This document shows, piece by piece, positions 32,501 to 41,272 of a DNA stretch of 64,000 nt; the first letter of the stretch is position 1, and each line of letters opens with the position of its first letter. Made by a program: the position numbers and the translations under genes. A model generated the notes under the pieces. It was given only the letters and a program-made list of their open reading frames with translations. It did not search any database and was not told the DNA's origin. Source of the stretch: Sulfurimonas sp. HSL-3221 (GTDB lineage Bacteria > Campylobacterota > Campylobacteria > Campylobacterales > Sulfurimonadaceae); NCBI RefSeq assembly GCF_021044585.1, contig NZ_CP087998.1, forward strand, positions 1,798,001 to 1,862,000, written 5' to 3'.

Positions 32501-34967
32501 CAACGCTCAGGTTACCGTCCGTCGCGGCGGAGACCGTCACCGTCGTGGCATCTACCGAACCGTCGCTGTCGCTGGTGTGTGCCACCACGTCGATCAGCAC
32601 CGCCGTATCTTCATCGGTACTGGCCGCAAAGTCGCCTGCGACGGGCGACAGGTTGGCCACGACATTGATGGTGACCGTTGCCGCAGCGCTTGTGAGGCTG
32701 CCGTCGGAGACCTGATAATCAAAGGTAAAGTTGCCTTCGGACGCACTGCTGAAGCTGAAGGTACCGTCACTGTTGAGTGTCAGCCCGGCAAGCGTCCCGA
32801 CCTGTGTGAAGGTCAGCGTATCGCCGACATCGATATCCGACGCATACGCATTCAGATCGCCGTCGAGCTGGGTATTCGTCTGCACCTGGAACGTTGCAGC
32901 CGACGCCGTTGGGGCGTCATTGACGTTGATCACCTCCAGATCGAACGGTGCCAACGCTGCCGTCAGTACCGAGTCGGAGACGGAGATAACGATCCCCGTA
33001 GTGATGCCGACATCGGCATTGCCCGGGGTGCCCGAAAGCGTACCCGTCGCAGTGTCGAACGTTGCCCAGGCGGGCTTGTTGGCAATGCCGAAGGTCAGCG
33101 TGTCGCCGTCGATATCACCCGAAGACGGCGTAAAGGTGTAGAGCGCGTCCTGGTTCACCGACGTCGCCGGCGTACCGCCGATCGTCGGCGCATCGTTCAC
33201 GTTGACGACCGTCACGGAGAAGAGCGGCAGGGCGACCGTCACCGTACCGTCACTGACCGAGATATTGATATCGGCGGTCGTACCGACGTCACCGTTGCCC
33301 GGCGTACCCGTCAGCGCCCCCGTTGCCGGGTCGAACGCCGCCCACGTCGGCTTGTTGACGATACTGAAGGTCAGCGTGTCGCCGTCGATATCACCGGACG
33401 ACGGCGTGAAGCTGTACGGTGCATCCTGGTCGACCGACGTTGCCGGCGTCCCGCCGATCGTCGGCGCATCGTTCACAGAAATGACGGTCACGCTGACGTT
33501 GCCGTCGGCACTGCGTCCCGTGCCGTCGCTGACCGTATAGGTGAAGCTGTCCGGGCCGTTGTAGTTCGCGGCCGGGGTGTAGGTCACCGTCCCGTCAGGA
33601 TTGATCGCCGTCACACCGTGGCCTGCGGTTGAAACTGCCGAGACGAAGAGCATGTCGCCGTTTTGGTCCGTATCGTTCGCCAGGACATTGAGCGACGCAT
33701 TGGTATCCTCGTCGAGGGTCAGAATGTCGGCCACCGCTACCGGGGCAAACTCGTTGCGCTTGACGACAAGGTCAAATACACGGTTATTCGTGACCAGGCT
33801 GTTCGCGACCGTCGCTTTGAGCGTCACGGCCACGTCCGCCGTAGCACTGCGTGTCACGGCGCCGGTCGCGACATCGATGACGCCCACAGGGGTCGCCGAC
33901 CATGTCAGGTTAAGATCCGGCGTATCATAGGGTGCCGCGGCGGGACTGCTCAGGACGAGATCGGCCGTAATGCTGTCATTGGCCGTATTCGTCCCGAGGT
34001 AGGTGATGTTGTTTGTAAGGGCATCCTCAACCTCTGCCAGCGCGGCGATCATCGGGTCGACATAGGTTCCCGTTTCGATCTCATCGGCGACCTGGGTCGT
34101 GTTCATGTCGTTCAACGTCGTCGTCAGCTCCGTGACGGCGGCCGTATCGCCGTTTTCGATCGCTCCTTCCGCGGCTTCGGCGTAGGTGTTGATCGTCTCG
34201 CCGAAACCGTCCAGTTCGTTGACGGTCGTGACGTTTGCCGCGAGCGCATCGATCGTCCCGGCGAGCGTTTCAACAAAAGTCGCGATCGACGGATCGAGCG
34301 TCACCCCCGTATCGGCACTGACCTGGCCGGCCAGCTCGGTCGCGTTAAAGTCGCTGCTGAACGTCGTGGCTGCCAGCGATTCAAACACTTTCGCATAGGC
34401 AGCGTCAAACGATTCGCCGTCGCTTTTTGTCGCGGCGGTCAGTACTTCGGCGACCTTCTGCACTTTCTGCGCCGCCATAAAGCTGTCGCTGTCGAGCATC
34501 GGGTCGTTTTTGACCTGATCGGCAGTCACCCCGAGGTTGGCCGCGACCGTATCGGCCGCAGCATCGAACGTGATCGACGGGTCCGATGCCATGATCGCCG
34601 CGACATAGGTTGTCAAAGGGGAAAGGACGATATCCGGACGCGTCGCGTCATAGACGGTTGAGAGCCTCCCTTCAAAGGGGTAGCCCGTACTGATATCGGT
34701 ACCGCCGTAGGCATAGATCCTCGTTCCGTCGATTATGGTCGCCTCAAAGGCGAAGTCGCCGTTCGCGTCGGTCACCGTCGACAGCTCCGTATCGTTATGC
34801 TCCCCTTCGCCGGTGCTGTCGACAAAGACGGTCGCTCCCGATACATATCCGTCCACCACACCGCCGCCGCTGGCGCTGCTCGTATTATTACTGCTGCCGC
34901 CACCGCCGCAACCGCCAATCGCGATTACGGCAGCCACAGACAGCATGACCTGGCTTATCTTGATCAT
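29529..34967 (-). CDS. 1812-residue multi-domain lipoprotein (Ig/cadherin-like repeats)
   Basis: The start has a lipoprotein signal (VAAVIAIGGC, lipid Cys20) followed by a Gly/Ser linker. A carboxypeptidase-regulatory-like domain (about 36-110) and a helical region (to about 310) lead to an Ig-like domain, then a tandem-95 module (LDEDTNASLNVLANDTD, about 412-500), two near-identical He_PIG-type Ig modules (500-665), and further VCBS/cadherin-like modules (to about 955). The remaining 850 residues are Asp/Asn/Gly/Thr-rich beta structure with no family I recognise. Calcium-binding surface adhesion is a reasonable inference. The strand matches the upstream two-component operon. Confidence 0.85.
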   Translation of the reverse strand: MIKISQVMLSVAAVIAIGGCGGGGSSNNTSSASGGGVVDGYVSGATVFVDSTGEGEHNDTELSTVTDANGDFAFEATIIDGTRIYAYGGTDISTGYPFEGRLSTVYDATRPDIVLSPLTTYVAAIMASDPSITFDAAADTVAANLGVTADQVKNDPMLDSDSFMAAQKVQKVAEVLTAATKSDGESFDAAYAKVFESLAATTFSSDFNATELAGQVSADTGVTLDPSIATFVETLAGTIDALAANVTTVNELDGFGETINTYAEAAEGAIENGDTAAVTELTTTLNDMNTTQVADEIETGTYVDPMIAALAEVEDALTNNITYLGTNTANDSITADLVLSSPAAAPYDTPDLNLTWSATPVGVIDVATGAVTRSATADVAVTLKATVANSLVTNNRVFDLVVKRNEFAPVAVADILTLDEDTNASLNVLANDTDQNGDMLFVSAVSTAGHGVTAINPDGTVTYTPAANYNGPDSFTYTVSDGTGRSADGNVSVTVISVNDAPTIGGTPATSVDQDAPYSFTPSSGDIDGDTLTFSIVNKPTWAAFDPATGALTGTPGNGDVGTTADINISVSDGTVTVALPLFSVTVVNVNDAPTIGGTPATSVNQDALYTFTPSSGDIDGDTLTFGIANKPAWATFDTATGTLSGTPGNADVGITTGIVISVSDSVLTAALAPFDLEVINVNDAPTASAATFQVQTNTQLDGDLNAYASDIDVGDTLTFTQVGTLAGLTLNSDGTFSFSSASEGNFTFDYQVSDGSLTSAAATVTINVVANLSPVAGDFAASTDEDTAVLIDVVAHTSDSDGSVDATTVTVSAATDGNLSVDPVTGVVTYMPNANFNGTDSFTYTIQDNQGATSLPGTVTVTVAPVNDAPTIDPIGNPPAAAVSSPIFEVQVSIADVDGDALTLSAVSSDSGVAAVSANGTTVAVDPTGVGTATVTVTVDDGVLSAQETFTVTVVADPVVTDTTFYEGMTLYSYWVEDNGTPAYETYTMSGGTMSTNGYLFDINSSAWVSASFGTNFMLNTADGTWTTEAAVSSTYTISADGTTLSSPFAAYQIAQAEVLDGQTVDIDIGGGMTLPVTFPSGALHYTMQSKYLVDTYILDWRPMNVSVPYAFMEDFMNNNYGNMIYWDDNSSTGARPQMNASFTAAVDDTGADVITLSLGMSGYLVSDSDNTQIVGTWTVGNLPNQAELTIFTELNASIPNYDALMRDGDIFVTLYNGEVWLGAHNAPTAGYVLDSDSSLMGNDIAMGAITTALENYTPPVPPVTVDEFYALTEIPISQAEWDALAKAQVSLLADMDLWGVWPDSNGTAVYAVNSDGLYADSNGTVMFKDINGTVTDSFAFTINPAGTELNVSIPPSGHLFANLGDVYDQAALEAMFGITMPAGSVGYKTAHLRLSDEYDFWGMLTSYDVNYSSMTFTTLADFVAANQGGTGGYVFNVNGTTGIQFNTGDAYTDINSNGTVVLIDFSDMQNPQVVESGSWHVQNDGNGDVIIVELPSMNWPFAATVMNDGGGDYVAEGEMQPAFTGDIEIKFNIIARDALINYFMSGGGSSTTPTTANDSTLVGAWALGGITTMDALLIIADNDKYMGVQQVLGTNGVIGGVEVGQYTLDASGSFTSAAPVINTNAGDTAVGATVSDNGDDTATLTSIDGTVVLNRLSSAISPEAGAWIVNQSTTGNIKFVIMVLDGAGNYMVADIDDSQSSDPVGSEPGTVGRFNMTEFGTYVVETNGTVTMTPAAPTDESAVCTDTITSGCDTIAGDTNMEFGLTVDDTLGSQVPVNMTVSFDPTNNYMTVDGSMVFTRVVPGGPTIFQ
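32990..33480. repeat. Tandem Ig-module repeat within the lipoprotein gene
   Basis: Two consecutive modules (about 33250-33480 and 32990-33210) encode almost the same sequence: VNDAPTIGGTPATSV.QDA, then FTPSSGDIDGDTLTF and a TGTPGN.DVG ending. Codons are conserved as well as residues, so this is a recent internal duplication. Confidence 0.8.
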
Positions 34968-35006
34968 TATGAACTCCTAAAATTTTTCCTACTACAAAGC
35001 TACAGG

Positions 35007-35032
35007 AAAAAAGTCAAAAAAAGTCAAAAAAA
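35007..35032. repeat. Three phased A-tracts upstream of the lipoprotein gene
   Basis: A-runs of 6, 7 and 7 bases at 35007-35012, 35016-35022 and 35026-35032 are separated by GTC and centred 10 bases apart, one helical turn. This is the classic pattern of intrinsically bent DNA. It lies 40-65 bases upstream of the lipoprotein start and may form an UP-type promoter element. Confidence 0.65.
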
Positions 35033-35054
35033 GTGTTTGGGGGTGAAGCAGATT

Positions 35055-35741
35055 TTACGAAAGGATGTAACCCTGTTTGCTGAGGCTCTTGATCCGAAGC
35101 TCCGGAACGCGTTTTCGCAGGGAGTAGACGACCGTTTTCAGCGAGGATGATGACACCTCCTCGTCGGCCCAGATGGCAAATTCAAGGTCGTGGTAGCTGA
35201 CGACCTGGTGGCGGTGCCGCACCAGATGCTCCAGCAGAATGTTCTGTTTGGCCGTCAGCGCCACATCCTCCCCGTCGGCATAGAGGGTTGCGGTGACGAG
35301 GTCGTAGGTATGGATGGGCGAGAGGACGATACCCTCGCCCTTTTCCGCATCGTGCTCCTCCAACCGTTCGCTTTGGTGGCGGCGGTAAGCGCTCCGCAGG
35401 ACGGTTTCGAGCTCCTCCGGGCCGAAAGGTTTCATCACGTAACCGTATGCCAGAGGGCGGAAAGCCTTTTGCAGCGTCTCGTTATCGCAGTACGCCGTGA
35501 TGTAGACGATGGGGACCGTGTGCTGCTCCCAGATCATATCGCTCAGCGCGAAACCGTCGACCTTGCCTCTGATATTCACGTCCATCAGGACCATCCCCGG
35601 GATCTCCTCTTCAAACGCGGCGATAACGGCCATGGCGTTATCGAACACACCGATGACGCGGATCCCCCACCCGTTGAGAATACTGGTGATATAGCGGGCC
35701 GTCAGCACTTCATCTTCCACCACCATCACGGAGTCGATCAT
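35055..35741 (-). CDS. Response regulator with winged-helix output
   Basis: A 228-residue protein: receiver domain with ED at 10-11, phosphoacceptor Asp54 in VLMDVNIRG, and the switch region YVMKPFGPEEL. The C-terminal part (about 143-228) is a Trans_reg_C-like winged helix (LTAKQNILLEHLVRHR, SSSLKTVVYSLRKRVPE). Its ATG overlaps the kinase stop by 4 bases, so the two are a pair. Receiver sequence resembles regulators paired with HisKA_2 kinases. Confidence 0.9.
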   Translation of the reverse strand: MIDSVMVVEDEVLTARYITSILNGWGIRVIGVFDNAMAVIAAFEEEIPGMVLMDVNIRGKVDGFALSDMIWEQHTVPIVYITAYCDNETLQKAFRPLAYGYVMKPFGPEELETVLRSAYRRHQSERLEEHDAEKGEGIVLSPIHTYDLVTATLYADGEDVALTAKQNILLEHLVRHRHQVVSYHDLEFAIWADEEVSSSSLKTVVYSLRKRVPELRIKSLSKQGYILS

Positions 35742-36982
35742 GCCTGCCCATCCTTTGCGTCAAATGTTATGGTAATGGTCACGCCCCCGTCAGAAGCGAT
35801 ATCGCAGGTACCGTTATCCAGCCCTTTGACAAGGTCGGTGATCAGCATCATACCGATACCTTCGGACGTTTCCGAACGCTCCGGAAGCCCCTTGCCGTAA
35901 TCCCGCACGATCAGATCGTAGCTTCCACGACCGCGCTGAACGAGTTTGATCAAGACCTCTCCGTGCTCCGTGCCGTCATAGGCATACTTGATGGCGTTGG
36001 TTACGCCTTCGTTGACGATCAGTCCGATCGACAATGCATTTCGGATTCCCAGCCTGATGGATTTCTCGCATTCGCAATGAATCTTTACCGCCGAGATTTT
36101 CTGGAGGTTCAGCGTCAGCATCTGCAGGTAGTGATGCATATCAATGTCTTCAAAATCCTCTGCGCTGTAAAGGTTTTCATGGACCATCGCCATCGCCCTC
36201 AGGCGGCCGATGTTTTCGGTGAAGTATTTGCGGTATTTCGGCTCTTCGATCTTCTCCGACTGCAGCCACAGCAGGCTCATGATGACCTGCATATTGTTTT
36301 TGACGCGGTGGTGAAGCTCCCGGAGCATGACTTCACGTTCCCGTGCCGTTTTCGCCAGGCGCACTTCATAATCCACGCGCATATGTTCGAAATAGTAGAC
36401 GACGAACGAGATGGCGACATAGCCGATAAACATCTGGATCATGAGTCCCGCGGGAAAGATCGGATCGCCGATATTGAACGCGCTCAGCAGCAGCACGGCG
36501 CCGATACCGGATATATTCAGGATACTCCATCGGATCCCCCGCTTCAATCCGTGCTGGGCAAAAACGTAAATCGGCAGGGAGGCGGTCCAGAAGAGCGCGG
36601 AGTCCTTTTCAAACCCATCGATGTGCAGCGAGAGGATGGCGAGCCCCGAAATCACCCCGACCAGTATGCTGGAGGTCGTTTCCAATCTGACCCTGCGGGC
36701 ACGGAACAGTATATTGTTTATCAGAATGGTTACGATCCCGAACAGCTCCAGGACGGCAAGCGTATTAAAACCGTGGGTCAGGTTGTTATAGATGTCCAGG
36801 GAGAGGACCAGGACCGCGAAGACCGTAATGAGGTTTGCAATGACGGAGCGTTTATACTCGATTGAATCTTCAGGATAGTCGATATTGTCACGGACAAAAC
36901 TTTTACACCAGTGCGAGCAGAACATGCAGCCATCATAGCATGTTTTCTCTTGCGCCTGCCGCGATCGCCCTTTCCGGCTCAC
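35738..36982 (-). CDS. Membrane histidine kinase (HisKA_2 type) with N-terminal Cys cluster
   Basis: The GTG start at 36982 overlaps the preceding stop (GTGA), giving 414 residues; an ATG at 36925 is an alternative. The N-terminus has Cys15, 19, 22 and 26, spaced C-x3-C-x2-C-x3-C. Six hydrophobic segments follow (about 47-210), then a HisKA_2 domain with LRELHHRVKNNMQVIMSLL and an ATPase domain (LIVNEGVTNAIKYAYDG, DYGKGLPE). The cluster could bind a metal or Fe-S centre if the long start is right. Confidence 0.88.
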   Translation of the reverse strand: MSRKGRSRQAQEKTCYDGCMFCSHWCKSFVRDNIDYPEDSIEYKRSVIANLITVFAVLVLSLDIYNNLTHGFNTLAVLELFGIVTILINNILFRARRVRLETTSSILVGVISGLAILSLHIDGFEKDSALFWTASLPIYVFAQHGLKRGIRWSILNISGIGAVLLLSAFNIGDPIFPAGLMIQMFIGYVAISFVVYYFEHMRVDYEVRLAKTAREREVMLRELHHRVKNNMQVIMSLLWLQSEKIEEPKYRKYFTENIGRLRAMAMVHENLYSAEDFEDIDMHHYLQMLTLNLQKISAVKIHCECEKSIRLGIRNALSIGLIVNEGVTNAIKYAYDGTEHGEVLIKLVQRGRGSYDLIVRDYGKGLPERSETSEGIGMMLITDLVKGLDNGTCDIASDGGVTITITFDAKDGQA

Positions 36983-37650
36983 TTCCCGGGCTTATTCCCT
37001 CTGTCACGATCCTTCGCCTCTTCCACGCACGCGATCAGTTCCGTCTGCATATAGGCTCCCTGCAGCTTTGCGACCTGCTCGTCATGCCGCTCCTGCTGCT
37101 GCACATCCAGTCCAGTGTCGTTATCCGCTACTTTGTCGTAGATGCTCTGCATCGCCGACCCCGCAAGCGTTTCGGCGGAATCCGTATGGATCATCTCCCA
37201 CAGTCCGTCGAGCCCGTTGGCGGGCACGGGGAGATTGCAGTAATAATACTTCGCCGGCGTCAAGCCCCAGAAACAGAAGCCGAGCGAGAGGTAAAACTCC
37301 AGTGCCTGGGGGACGCAGCTCGCCTTGAAACGCCGGACATGGTGGTGCACCGCCAGTTCGAACACCCAGTGCAACAGCATCAGCGCGTAGCCGTGGCGCC
37401 GGTGGCACTGTGGGGTGAGGATATTGTGGATGGTCAGGTAATCGTGATAGCGGTCGATCTTGTAGAAGAGGTAGCAAAGATGCTCCCCCGCATCATCCGT
37501 GAGGATAACGCTCCCCTCGGCATTCCAGCTGTAGTGGCGGTCCCACCACCGCATCGCCTGGTCGGCGAAGCCCCGGCTCTTCGCATCGTCGATCTGCGTG
37601 ATGGAATCAAGATACTCTTTTCGGTTGACGTCAATGACACGGTACGGCAT
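36979..37650 (-). CDS. GNAT-family acetyltransferase-like protein
   Basis: The frame opens at 37671, but AAAGGGG just before the internal ATG at 37650 supports a 223-residue product starting MPYRVIDV. Residues 60-140 have the GNAT layout: a strand with YLTIHNILT, a CoA-binding-like QCHRRHGYALMLLHWV, and FYLSLGFCFWG. The C-terminal 70 residues are charged and helical, with no match. It is first in the GNAT, kinase, response regulator operon. The substrate is unknown. Confidence 0.72.
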   Translation of the reverse strand: MPYRVIDVNRKEYLDSITQIDDAKSRGFADQAMRWWDRHYSWNAEGSVILTDDAGEHLCYLFYKIDRYHDYLTIHNILTPQCHRRHGYALMLLHWVFELAVHHHVRRFKASCVPQALEFYLSLGFCFWGLTPAKYYYCNLPVPANGLDGLWEMIHTDSAETLAGSAMQSIYDKVADNDTGLDVQQQERHDEQVAKLQGAYMQTELIACVEEAKDRDRGNKPGK

Positions 37651-37774
37651 AAGTGCCCCTTTGCAAGCCAATAGTAATGCTTGAAAAGGGAAAACTTCAC
37701 AGAGGTATTAAAAGTGACAAATAAGTGATGCGTTCAGTATAACACCCCGGCTGTATCTGCGGTTCACACGGGTG

Positions 37775-38001
37775 TATAATATGTAACCATTTCCAGTTTT
37801 CTCTCCACTAGTCCATATATGCATCACTTTGGCTTGCGTACGAAACCGTTTTTCAGGTATCATTCAGCAATTGAAAGATGATTTAGAGTTTCATCTTGGT
37901 TAGTTAATTGATTGGGGACCCGGTGCTCCCCGGTCATTTCAATACCTTGCAGAGTGCTCCACATTAAATTTCGACGACTACATTAACAACAAGGACTTGC
38001 T
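37775..38001 (+). promoter_or_regulatory. Promoter and long leader of the cold-shock gene
   Basis: The 351-base gap before the cold-shock gene contains TATAAT at 37775-37780 and a predicted leader of about 215 bases. Stems visible within it are AAGATGA/TCATCTT (37875-37881, 37891-37897) and GGGGA/TCCCC (37914-37918, 37927-37931). Long structured leaders are known for cspA-type genes, where they act as RNA thermosensors. No other gene was seen here. Confidence 0.5.
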
Positions 38002-38220
38002 TTGGCAGATCTTAAAAAGGGAACCGTTAAATGGTTCAACAGTGAAAAAGGCTATGGGTTTATCTCCCCTGAAGACGGCGGCAAAGACGTATTTGTACAC
38101 TTTCGCCAGGTCAACAGATCAGGCTACGGCCGCGTTGAGCTCCAGGAAGGTCAGGAAGTGACTTTCGAGATCGGCGAGGGACAAAAAGGCCCGCAGGCGG
38201 AGAACGTCACTCCCCTGTAA
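38002..38220 (+). CDS. Cold-shock protein (CspA family)
   Basis: A 72-residue single OB-fold domain starting at TTG behind AAGGA. RNA-binding motifs RNP1 (KGYGFISP, about 16-23) and RNP2 (VFVHF, about 30-34) are intact, and the KGTVKWFN opening is typical. These proteins bind single-stranded RNA/DNA and melt secondary structures at low temperature or during growth transitions. A long leader precedes it and an RhlE helicase is encoded nearby. Confidence 0.95.
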   Translation: MADLKKGTVKWFNSEKGYGFISPEDGGKDVFVHFRQVNRSGYGRVELQEGQEVTFEIGEGQKGPQAENVTPL

Positions 38221-38230
38221 TGCCTTCAAC

Positions 38231-38246
38231 GGCGGAACCTTCCGCC
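38231..38246 (+). terminator. Hairpin after the cold-shock gene
   Basis: GGCGGAA and TTCCGCC arms with a CC loop lie 10 bases after the cold-shock stop codon. There is no T-run, so termination may be partial. Confidence 0.4.
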
Positions 38247-38362
38247 GGCATCACGATTTGTCCCCGGGACACCTCTGAAAACCCTTCGATCTCCGGAGGT
38301 TTTTCAAAGATGCCCACAAAAGAGGATCGCTCTTTTACGCTATGGCTTCGGAGGACAATACG

Positions 38363-38548
38363 ATGCAGAGCAAGGAAGCAGCACTCAAAGCGCTGGACGA
38401 TGGAAAAGAGCTGACCAGTGCGGTCACGGGCATAAAATACAAACAGATGGATGGCGCGCTCTATTCGAAAAGCAGCGAACGCAGCGAATGGATCGTGTGC
38501 GGGCTGATGTTCTACACCCCCGGTTCCTGGCTGAACCTCTTCGAATAA
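38363..38548 (+). CDS. Small hypothetical protein
   Basis: A 61-residue frame starting at 38363 behind GGAGG (the frame extends to 38342, less well placed). Sequence begins MQSKEAALKALDDGKELTS and has a hydrophobic C-terminal stretch (WIVCGLMFYTPGSWLNLF). No family recognised. The good ribosome site and position next to the cold-shock gene support it as real. Confidence 0.5.
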   Translation: MQSKEAALKALDDGKELTSAVTGIKYKQMDGALYSKSSERSEWIVCGLMFYTPGSWLNLFE

Positions 38549-38582
38549 GACGCGCTGCGCCGCCCCGATGCGGCACCCTCTC

Positions 38583-39929
38583 TTAACGCACGCCCGCTTT
38601 CATCTGCGCGAGATATGCCGCAACCTCTTCCGCTTTCATCGGCTGCTCTTTGCGGCGGTCGCCCTGCGCATTGCGCTTTTTGTTCTGCTGCCCCTGGCGC
38701 GGCTTAGCATCGGTACGCTCGTTGCCGTTGCGTGCCGGCCGTTTGCCGGAGGCGTTCGCTTTCGGCTTGGCGGCAGCTTTCGTCTTTTCGGGCAGCCGGG
38801 TCTCAAACCCTTCGACACTCTTTTGCGGGATCGCTGCCTTGATCAGCTTCTCGATATTGCGCAGGTAGTCAGCCTCTTCGGCGCAGACCAGTGAAACGGC
38901 CTCCCCTTCGTTGCCAGCGCGGCCGGTCCGGCCGATGCGGTGCACGTAGTCTTCAGGCACATTCGGCAGCTCGAAGTTGACGACATGCGGCAGCTGGTCG
39001 ATGTCGATCCCGCGCGCCGCGATGTCCGTCGCGACCAGGACGCGGACGCGCTTCGCTTTGAAAGCGGCCAGCGCCTTGGTGCGCGCGTTCTGGGTCTTGT
39101 TGCCGTGGATCGCTTCGGAAGGGATGCCGTCACTTGTCAGCTGCTTGCAAAGCCGGTTTGCCCCGTGCTTGGTCCGTGTGAAGACCAGGACCTGCTCCCA
39201 GCCGTTGGTATTGATCAGCGTGGAGAGCAGTGCGCGCTTGCGGTCCTGCTTGACCGGGTAGACGACCTGCGCGACGCGTTCGGACGCCGTGTTGCGGCGG
39301 GCGACCTCGATCAGCTCAGGGGTGTGCAGCAGGCCGTCGGCCAGTGTCTTGATCTCGTCGGAGAAGGTTGCGGAGAAGAGGAGCTTCTGCGCTTTTTTCG
39401 GCACGAGCTTGAGCACCTTTTTGATGTCGTGGATAAAGCCCATGTCGAGCATGCGGTCCGCTTCGTCGAGAATAAGCAGCTCGATGCGCGAAAGGTCAAT
39501 GTTCTTCTGGTTCGCATGGTCAAGCAGGCGTCCCGGTGTCGCGACGACGATGTCGACGCCGCGGCGCAGTTGACCGATCTGCGGGTTGATGTTGACCCCG
39601 CCGAAGATCACCGCCGAGTTCAGCGGCAGGTATTTGCCGTAGGTCTCGACGCTCTCTCCCACCTGCGCGGCCAGTTCGCGCGTCGGTGTGAGTACCAGTG
39701 CGCGGACGGGGCGTTTGCCCTTGGCAGGCGCCGCGCTGCTGAGCAGCTGGAGCATCGGCAGGGTAAAGCCCGCCGTCTTTCCCGTGCCCGTCTGGGCACC
39801 GGCAAGGAGGTCTTTTCCGCCGAGCACGACGGGAATCGCCTGCGCCTGGATGGGTGTGGGTTCGCTGTAGCCCGTTTCGGCGACAGCACGCAAGATGGGC
39901 TCTGACAGCCCGAGGTTAGAAAATGACAT
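38583..39929 (-). CDS. rhlE: DEAD-box RNA helicase, RhlE-type
   Basis: Start at 39929 ([11 protein letters not shown]) after CAGGA gives 448 residues. Helicase motifs are Q motif ([10 protein letters not shown]), Walker [13 protein letters not shown] in [16 protein letters not shown] in FSATFSDE, and [11 protein letters not shown] Lys/Arg/Ala-rich tail (about 385-448) would add RNA affinity. Such helicases remodel RNA in ribosome assembly and cold adaptation, fitting the nearby cold-shock gene. Confidence 0.93.
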   Translation of the reverse strand: MSFSNLGLSEPILRAVAETGYSEPTPIQAQAIPVVLGGKDLLAGAQTGTGKTAGFTLPMLQLLSSAAPAKGKRPVRALVLTPTRELAAQVGESVETYGKYLPLNSAVIFGGVNINPQIGQLRRGVDIVVATPGRLLDHANQKNIDLSRIELLILDEADRMLDMGFIHDIKKVLKLVPKKAQKLLFSATFSDEIKTLADGLLHTPELIEVARRNTASERVAQVVYPVKQDRKRALLSTLINTNGWEQVLVFTRTKHGANRLCKQLTSDGIPSEAIHGNKTQNARTKALAAFKAKRVRVLVATDIAARGIDIDQLPHVVNFELPNVPEDYVHRIGRTGRAGNEGEAVSLVCAEEADYLRNIEKLIKAAIPQKSVEGFETRLPEKTKAAAKPKANASGKRPARNGNERTDAKPRQGQQNKKRNAQGDRRKEQPMKAEEVAAYLAQMKAGVR

Positions 39930-40244
39930 ATGTTTTCCTGTCAAAATGGCCTACCTGCGTCCGAAAACGCCGCCGGTCCAGGCTCATCTATGAGTTGTAA
40001 AATTGTTAAGGTAATCAAAGGATGGCTATGCGCAATCGAAGGATGCCGAAAACGGAGTCAGACGCAGACCGTGGTGCGCTGAAAGTGGTGACATTATAGC
40101 GTATTTTGCAGCTGCCGTGCGACGTATGCGTCCAAATAATCGGCAATGCTTGCCTGACATAAAGGATAAACAGATTTTCTTACCGGATCACCAAGTAAAA
40201 AAGCTTATCATAGGTAAAAATGTACCTCATTCGGAGCGTGTTCC
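39930..40244. promoter_or_regulatory. Leader region of rhlE and gap to the flavin reductase
   Basis: This 315-base stretch has no supportable gene. On the minus strand, TATAAT at 40093-40098 would start a leader of about 155 bases upstream of rhlE, a length common for cold-shock helicases. The right end is AT-rich and probably contains the promoter of the flavin reductase gene. Confidence 0.45.
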
Positions 40245-40790
40245 ATGATGGAAAAGATGCCGATCGCTAAAGCCTTTACGCTGATGGAATCCGGCCCGGT
40301 CGTCCTTGTAACGACAAAAGACGGAGAAAAAAACAACGTCATGACCATCTCATGGACAATGGTGATGGATTTCACGCCGGTCTTTGCCATGACGACGGGT
40401 CCGTGGAACTACTCTTATGCCGCGCTGCAGCAAATGCGCGAATGCGTCATTGCGATCCCGACGGTGGACCTCATCGACACGGTCGTCGGCATCGGTACCT
40501 GCAGCGGCTCGGATACGGACAAATTCGGGAAATTCGATCTTACACCGGCTGGCGGTGAATTTGTCGGCGCACCGCTTATCAAAGAGTGCCTGGCGAACAT
40601 AGAGTGCACGGTCGTCGATATCATCGAGCAGCACAACATCATCGTGCTCGAAGGCGTGTGCGCATGGTTTGATCATGCGCGGAAGGAACAGCGGACCCTC
40701 CACGCCGTCGGCGACGGTACGTTTATTGTCGACGGCGAACGGCTGGACCGTAAGCGGATGATGCGGTCGAAGCTGCCGGAGGGCGTCTGA
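40245..40790 (+). CDS. Flavin reductase-like (FMN-binding) protein
   Basis: The 181-residue protein has the flavin reductase/HpcC-like split barrel: PVVLVTTKDGEKNNVMTISWTM, FAMTTGPWNYSY, CVIAIPTVDLIDTVVGIGT, and later PLIKECLANIECTVVD. It likely binds FMN and reduces it or acts in a redox reaction; partner unknown. The two adjacent ATG codons at 40245 and 40248 are both possible starts. Confidence 0.85.
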   Translation: MMEKMPIAKAFTLMESGPVVLVTTKDGEKNNVMTISWTMVMDFTPVFAMTTGPWNYSYAALQQMRECVIAIPTVDLIDTVVGIGTCSGSDTDKFGKFDLTPAGGEFVGAPLIKECLANIECTVVDIIEQHNIIVLEGVCAWFDHARKEQRTLHAVGDGTFIVDGERLDRKRMMRSKLPEGV

Positions 40791-40918
40791 CGTGCGGGCG
40801 TCGGGAAAATATTGTAATTTTCATCCAAATGGACTAAGATTCATTAAATACTGTTTTTATTAAATTATGAATAGTGAAACAGAGCGGACGTCCTCCGTCT
40901 GTACCAAAGGAGAATCTT

Positions 40919-41272
40919 ATGGCATATTGGAGCAAAAACAATCGCGCCTGCACAACAACCTGGTCCACGTTAATGCTTCTGGAGCAGCTCGACACGGTCT
41001 TTCGTGAAGCCGGAGAGCTCAAGATCAAAGAGCTTACCTTTTTCAATCAGACCAGCAGCGGTGATCAGCGCAAAGCCGCGGCCCGAACGCTCGCGATCCA
41101 GATGGACAATGTTTTCCGCGAAGTACGCGGCGCGACGTACGAGGAGGATATCACGGGAGAGCAGGCGATCGACTCGATGCTCAAAGTTCTGACGACACCC
41201 GAGGCAACCGTTTCGGACCTGGCGGAGAAGTGTGATATCAGTTACAACTTCTACGGCGAGGAGGACGAATGA
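40919..41272 (+). CDS. Hypothetical protein, first of an unknown pair
   Basis: AAAGGAG precedes the ATG at 40919, giving 117 residues (an upstream in-frame ATG at 40874 is less likely). The soluble, mostly helical sequence has no signal peptide, one Cys in NNRACTTTW and one in AEKCDISYN, and a charged C-terminus (FYGEEDE). I recognise no family. Its stop overlaps the next start as ATGA, so the two products probably work together. Confidence 0.65.
   Translation: MAYWSKNNRACTTTWSTLMLLEQLDTVFREAGELKIKELTFFNQTSSGDQRKAAARTLAIQMDNVFREVRGATYEEDITGEQAIDSMLKVLTTPEATVSDLAEKCDISYNFYGEEDE

Noticed and set aside
35007-35032. CRISPR-like or mobile repeat
   Set aside because: The unit is only 10 bases with no spacers; phased A-tracts explain it.
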